Positions 6,634-8,102 of a stretch of 8,102 nt of DNA are shown here, in pieces. Below the pieces are notes generated by a model. It was not told where the DNA came from, did not search any database, and saw only the letters and a program-made list of their open reading frames with translations. The position numbers and the translations under genes are program-made. The stretch is from an uncultured Actinomyces sp. (GTDB lineage: Bacteria; Actinomycetota; Actinomycetes; Actinomycetales; Actinomycetaceae). Each line of letters begins with the position of its first letter. The stretch's first letter is position 1. The DNA lies in the NCBI GenBank assembly GCA_938028585.1, contig CALIZH010000141.1, forward strand, positions 1 through 8,102. Direction: 5' to 3'.

Positions 6634-6662
6634 GAAGGGCCCCACCAGTGGAGGGACCCTTC
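6634..6662 (-). terminator. Hairpin after the bS22 gene
   Basis: GAAGGGCCCC (6634-6643) and GGGACCCTTC (6653-6662) form a 10-bp stem with a 9-base loop. On the minus-strand RNA the single non-Watson-Crick position is a G-U pair, while on the plus strand it would be C-A, so the structure is adapted to the minus strand. It begins 8 bases after the bS22 stop. No U run follows, so it may be a weak or factor-dependent terminator, or a 3' stabiliser allowing reduced read-through into the phosphatase gene. Confidence 0.55.
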
Positions 6663-6669
6663 AAGAAGA

Positions 6670-6768
6670 TCACTTCTTGTTGCGACGCTGGTGACGCGTC
6701 TTGCGCAGCAGCTTGCGGTGCTTCTTCTTCGCCATGCGCTTGCGGCGCTTCTTAATGACGGAGCCCAT
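6670..6768 (-). CDS. bS22-type mini ribosomal protein (AURKAIP1/COX24 domain)
   Basis: A 32-residue, extremely basic protein (MGSVIKKRRKRMAKKKHRKL to about residue 20, then LRKTRHQRRNKK) that ordinary length cut-offs miss. It closely matches the small actinobacterial AURKAIP1/COX24-domain protein, annotated in M. tuberculosis as Rv0500B and seen in mycobacterial 30S ribosomes as bS22, where it lies buried in rRNA. About half of its residues are K or R, with no acidic residue. The start is secured by GGGAGG (6780-6775) 6 bases before the ATG and by the conserved MGSVIKKRRKRM opening. It lies downstream of an excisionase-type HTH gene on the same strand, the same pairing as Rv0500A-Rv0500B, and is followed by a hairpin. 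Ribosomal placement is from knowledge of the family; it is not shown by the sequence here. Confidence 0.92.
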   Translation of the reverse strand: MGSVIKKRRKRMAKKKHRKLLRKTRHQRRNKK

Positions 6769-6774
6769 GGGGTT

Positions 6775-6780
6775 CCTCCC
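6775..6780 (-). promoter_or_regulatory. Ribosome binding site of the bS22 gene
   Basis: GGGAGG on the minus strand, 6 bases before the ATG, supports translation of this 32-codon reading frame. Confidence 0.75.
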
Positions 6781-6813
6781 TCGAGTGTGTAGGTGCGGCA
6801 GAGGTGACTACCG

Positions 6814-6825
6814 CCTGACGTCAGG
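6814..6825. promoter_or_regulatory. 12-bp perfect palindrome CCTGACGTCAGG, candidate operator
   Basis: The only intergenic perfect palindrome of this length I found. On the minus strand it lies between TTTGGC/TTGGCA (about 6834-6828) and TAGTCA (6809-6804), which could be -35 and -10 boxes 15-16 bases apart. An adjoining small hairpin, GTGCC-AAAA-GGCAC (6825-6838), overlaps the possible -35 box. This arrangement fits a repressor site or a spacer-bound activator controlling bS22. The binding protein is unknown; the HTH protein encoded just upstream is one candidate. Confidence 0.4.
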
Positions 6826-6850
6826 TGCCAAAAGGCACAGCAGGTTTATA

Positions 6851-7069
6851 TTACCCGTTAATCCCCGCAACGCGTTCATCGATGTGATCAGTCAGACCGG
6901 CGCGGATCAGCTGGCCAACCGCAGACTCGGGAACTCGGAAGCTCTTACCGACACGAATCGCCGGCATTTCTCCGCTGTGAATCAAACGATAAACAGTCAT
7001 CTTCGAGACGCGCATAATATCCGCCACCTCAGATACCGTCATAAAACGCGGGGCAGAGTGCTGATCCAT
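6851..7069 (-). CDS. Excisionase-family helix-turn-helix protein (HTH_17)
   Basis: A 72-residue protein made almost entirely of one MerR/excisionase-like winged HTH domain: RFMTVSEVADIMRVSKMTVYR (about 8-28) forms the HTH, and HSGEMPAIRVGKSFRVPESAV (about 30-50) forms the wing and following helix. A short tail follows. It lacks any phage context, and this type is a conserved chromosomal actinobacterial regulator related in fold to BldC, with Rv0500A as a likely counterpart because the next gene is also bS22-like. The start is ATG 7069, with GGGAG 7 bases upstream; an in-frame TTG at 7090 would add seven residues and consume that site. Targets are unknown; self-regulation or control of the bS22 gene is inference. 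Confidence 0.87.
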   Translation of the reverse strand: MDQHSAPRFMTVSEVADIMRVSKMTVYRLIHSGEMPAIRVGKSFRVPESAVGQLIRAGLTDHIDERVAGING

Positions 7070-7091
7070 TGATGACTCCCAGACGTGCAAA

Positions 7092-7140
7092 GATTAATTC
7101 GGTCTCATGATACTGGAAAGATCCCCCCATTTGGCAACTT
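7092..7140 (-). promoter_or_regulatory. Candidate promoter of the excisionase-type HTH gene
   Basis: On the minus strand TTGCCA (about 7136-7131) serves as a possible -35 box and TATCAT (about 7111-7106) as a possible -10 box, with a 19-base spacer, longer than ideal. The predicted leader would be about 30 bases and would include the GGGAG ribosome site. Confidence 0.35.
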
Positions 7141-7146
7141 TCTCCA

Positions 7147-7163
7147 CTTCAATTTTCTTCAAT
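7147..7163. repeat. Tandem heptamer CTTCAAT with 10-bp period
   Basis: CTTCAAT occurs at 7147-7153 and again at 7157-7163, separated by TTT, so the copies lie on the same face of the helix. Such spacing is typical of OmpR-type response regulator sites. It lies in the divergent region between the HTH gene and the trkH-like gene. Role inferred only. Confidence 0.35.
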
Positions 7164-7258
7164 CACTACTGTCCCCTGTGTCACGTTATTCACATACGTT
7201 TCAGCCAATAGACTTTTAGGGCATTAGGATGAAGCTTGCGAGTGATTCTGGAGGTGAC

Positions 7259-8102
7259 ATGGCTCGTAGAAATCGGCGCCCTAGCACGCCTGGTCGGGCA
7301 TCCGATCAGCATTCCTCTGCGTCGCATCGTCGTGCGCTCGCCCACTCAAGCCGAGGCTACGGACCGACAGGCATCCCCGAAGATCGACCTTCACCTACCG
7401 TTGTCTATCCCGCCGGAGTCAAGCCCTACCTCCTTGAGGATTCCGGACTTCTCACTCGCTTCCGCGTCTGGTTTGCACACGAAGCTCGTTTTTCACCCGC
7501 ACGACTGGTGCTCATCGTCTTCGTCATGCTCATCGCATTCATCACCTGTCTTCTTGCCCTCCCCATCTCAACGGCCTCTGATGAACGCGCACCTTTCGTT
7601 GATATCCTCTTCACTGCGATTTCCGCGGTCTGCGTGACAGGCCTGACCGTTGTTGATACCGCGACGTATTGGTCAGTTTTTGGCCAAACCGTCATTGCGA
7701 TGGGCATCTTTATCGGCGGCCTAGGTGTCGTTACCCTGGCAACAATTTTGAGCTACGCCGTTTCGCGGCAGCTCGGGCTCACGCAGCGAATGCTGGCAAC
7801 TGTGGAGACAAAATCCAGCGGTATGGGGCGGCTGACCGCTCTACTGAAAGCGGTCATCGGCACCTCATTTATCGCTCAGATTTTGCTCACGATTGCTTTC
7901 GTTCCTCGCTTCCTTACCCTGGGCCATGAGACAGTATGGGAATCGCTCTTCCATGCGGCCTTCATGGCAATCTCGGTGTTCAATAATGCCGGTTTTGTCA
8001 TTTTGAGCGGCGGCTTGGTCCCTTACCACACCGACTGGTGGATGCTCAGTCCTATTATTCTGGGAACTTTTGTCGGGGCGATCGGCTTTCCTGTCATCTC
8101 CG
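7259..8102 (+). CDS. TrkH/KtrB-type potassium transporter subunit (3' end outside window)
   Basis: This frame is open from ATG 7259 to the window edge, giving 281 residues of a protein normally near 450-500. It is the pore-forming membrane subunit of a Trk/Ktr K+ uptake system, usually gated by a cytoplasmic TrkA/KtrA protein not visible here. An unusually long hydrophilic, Arg/Ser-rich N-terminus (about 1-80) precedes the first membrane helix (about 82-103). The first selectivity loop AVCVTGLT (123-130) and the second SVFNNAGF (239-246) are clear, each with the pore glycine (G128, G245), with membrane helices at about 141-165 and 195-215. The start is set by GGAGGTG (7250-7256) just upstream; an in-frame ATG at 7229 would add ten residues but lacks a ribosome site. 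Na+ coupling or the exact Trk versus Ktr class cannot be decided from this part. Confidence 0.93.
   Translation, partial: MARRNRRPSTPGRASDQHSSASHRRALAHSSRGYGPTGIPEDRPSPTVVYPAGVKPYLLEDSGLLTRFRVWFAHEARFSPARLVLIVFVMLIAFITCLLALPISTASDERAPFVDILFTAISAVCVTGLTVVDTATYWSVFGQTVIAMGIFIGGLGVVTLATILSYAVSRQLGLTQRMLATVETKSSGMGRLTALLKAVIGTSFIAQILLTIAFVPRFLTLGHETVWESLFHAAFMAISVFNNAGFVILSGGLVPYHTDWWMLSPIILGTFVGAIGFPVIS

Noticed and set aside
6851..7069. Excisionase-like protein as a sign of a prophage or integrative element
   Set aside because: No integrase, attachment repeat or phage gene is nearby, and this protein type with a bS22 neighbour is a conserved chromosomal arrangement in actinobacteria.
7236..7637. 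A 133-codon plus-strand frame overlapping the start of the TrkH-like gene
   Set aside because: The alternative frame beginning at 7259 encodes a protein with both K+ selectivity loops and a near-perfect ribosome site; this frame is its shadow.

Overview
The window looks like ordinary chromosomal DNA of a moderate-G+C actinobacterium, most likely in or near the Actinomycetaceae. Three things point there: an actinobacterial-type class II fructose-bisphosphate aldolase, the pairing of a small excisionase-like HTH protein with a 32-residue bS22/COX24-type ribosomal protein (as at Rv0500A/Rv0500B in Mycobacterium tuberculosis), and a menE-menA quinone block. The placement is by protein character only; I cannot name a species. 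There is no IS element, CRISPR array, tRNA, rRNA, phage gene or recombination site that I can support.

Layout. 1-112: a strong intrinsic terminator (48-83) preceded by 47 bases with nothing recognisable. 113-1138 (-): class II aldolase (glycolysis/gluconeogenesis). 1139-1350: divergent regulatory region holding several short inverted repeats. 1351-1611 (+): small XRE-type regulator. 1630-3084 (-): membrane-anchored YkuD L,D-transpeptidase (cell wall cross-linking), convergent with the regulator. 3085-3237: divergent promoter region. 3238-5892 (+): menE, menA and a two-TM PLDNc-domain protein, tightly spaced. 5889-6554 (-): histidine phosphatase whose stop overlaps that of the PLDNc gene. 6670-6768 (-): bS22-type mini ribosomal protein, not marked by ordinary ORF length cut-offs. 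6851-7069 (-): excisionase-family HTH protein. 7070-7258: divergent regulatory region. 7259-8102 (+): TrkH/KtrB-type cation transporter, running off the right edge.

How the genes fit together. MenE activates o-succinylbenzoate to its CoA thioester and MenA later prenylates dihydroxynaphthoate, so the block serves the respiratory menaquinone pool; the rest of the men pathway lies elsewhere. HTH protein, bS22 and phosphatase are collinear on the minus strand but separated by palindrome- or hairpin-bearing gaps. The remaining genes are housekeeping functions (central carbon, wall, potassium uptake).

I do not see a new biological system here. The items most worth checking are regulatory: a 12-bp perfect palindrome lying between possible -35 and -10 boxes of the bS22 gene, repeated TTTGAG half-sites between the aldolase and the XRE regulator, two possible leaderless starts, and sequence motifs shared by two divergent intergenic regions.
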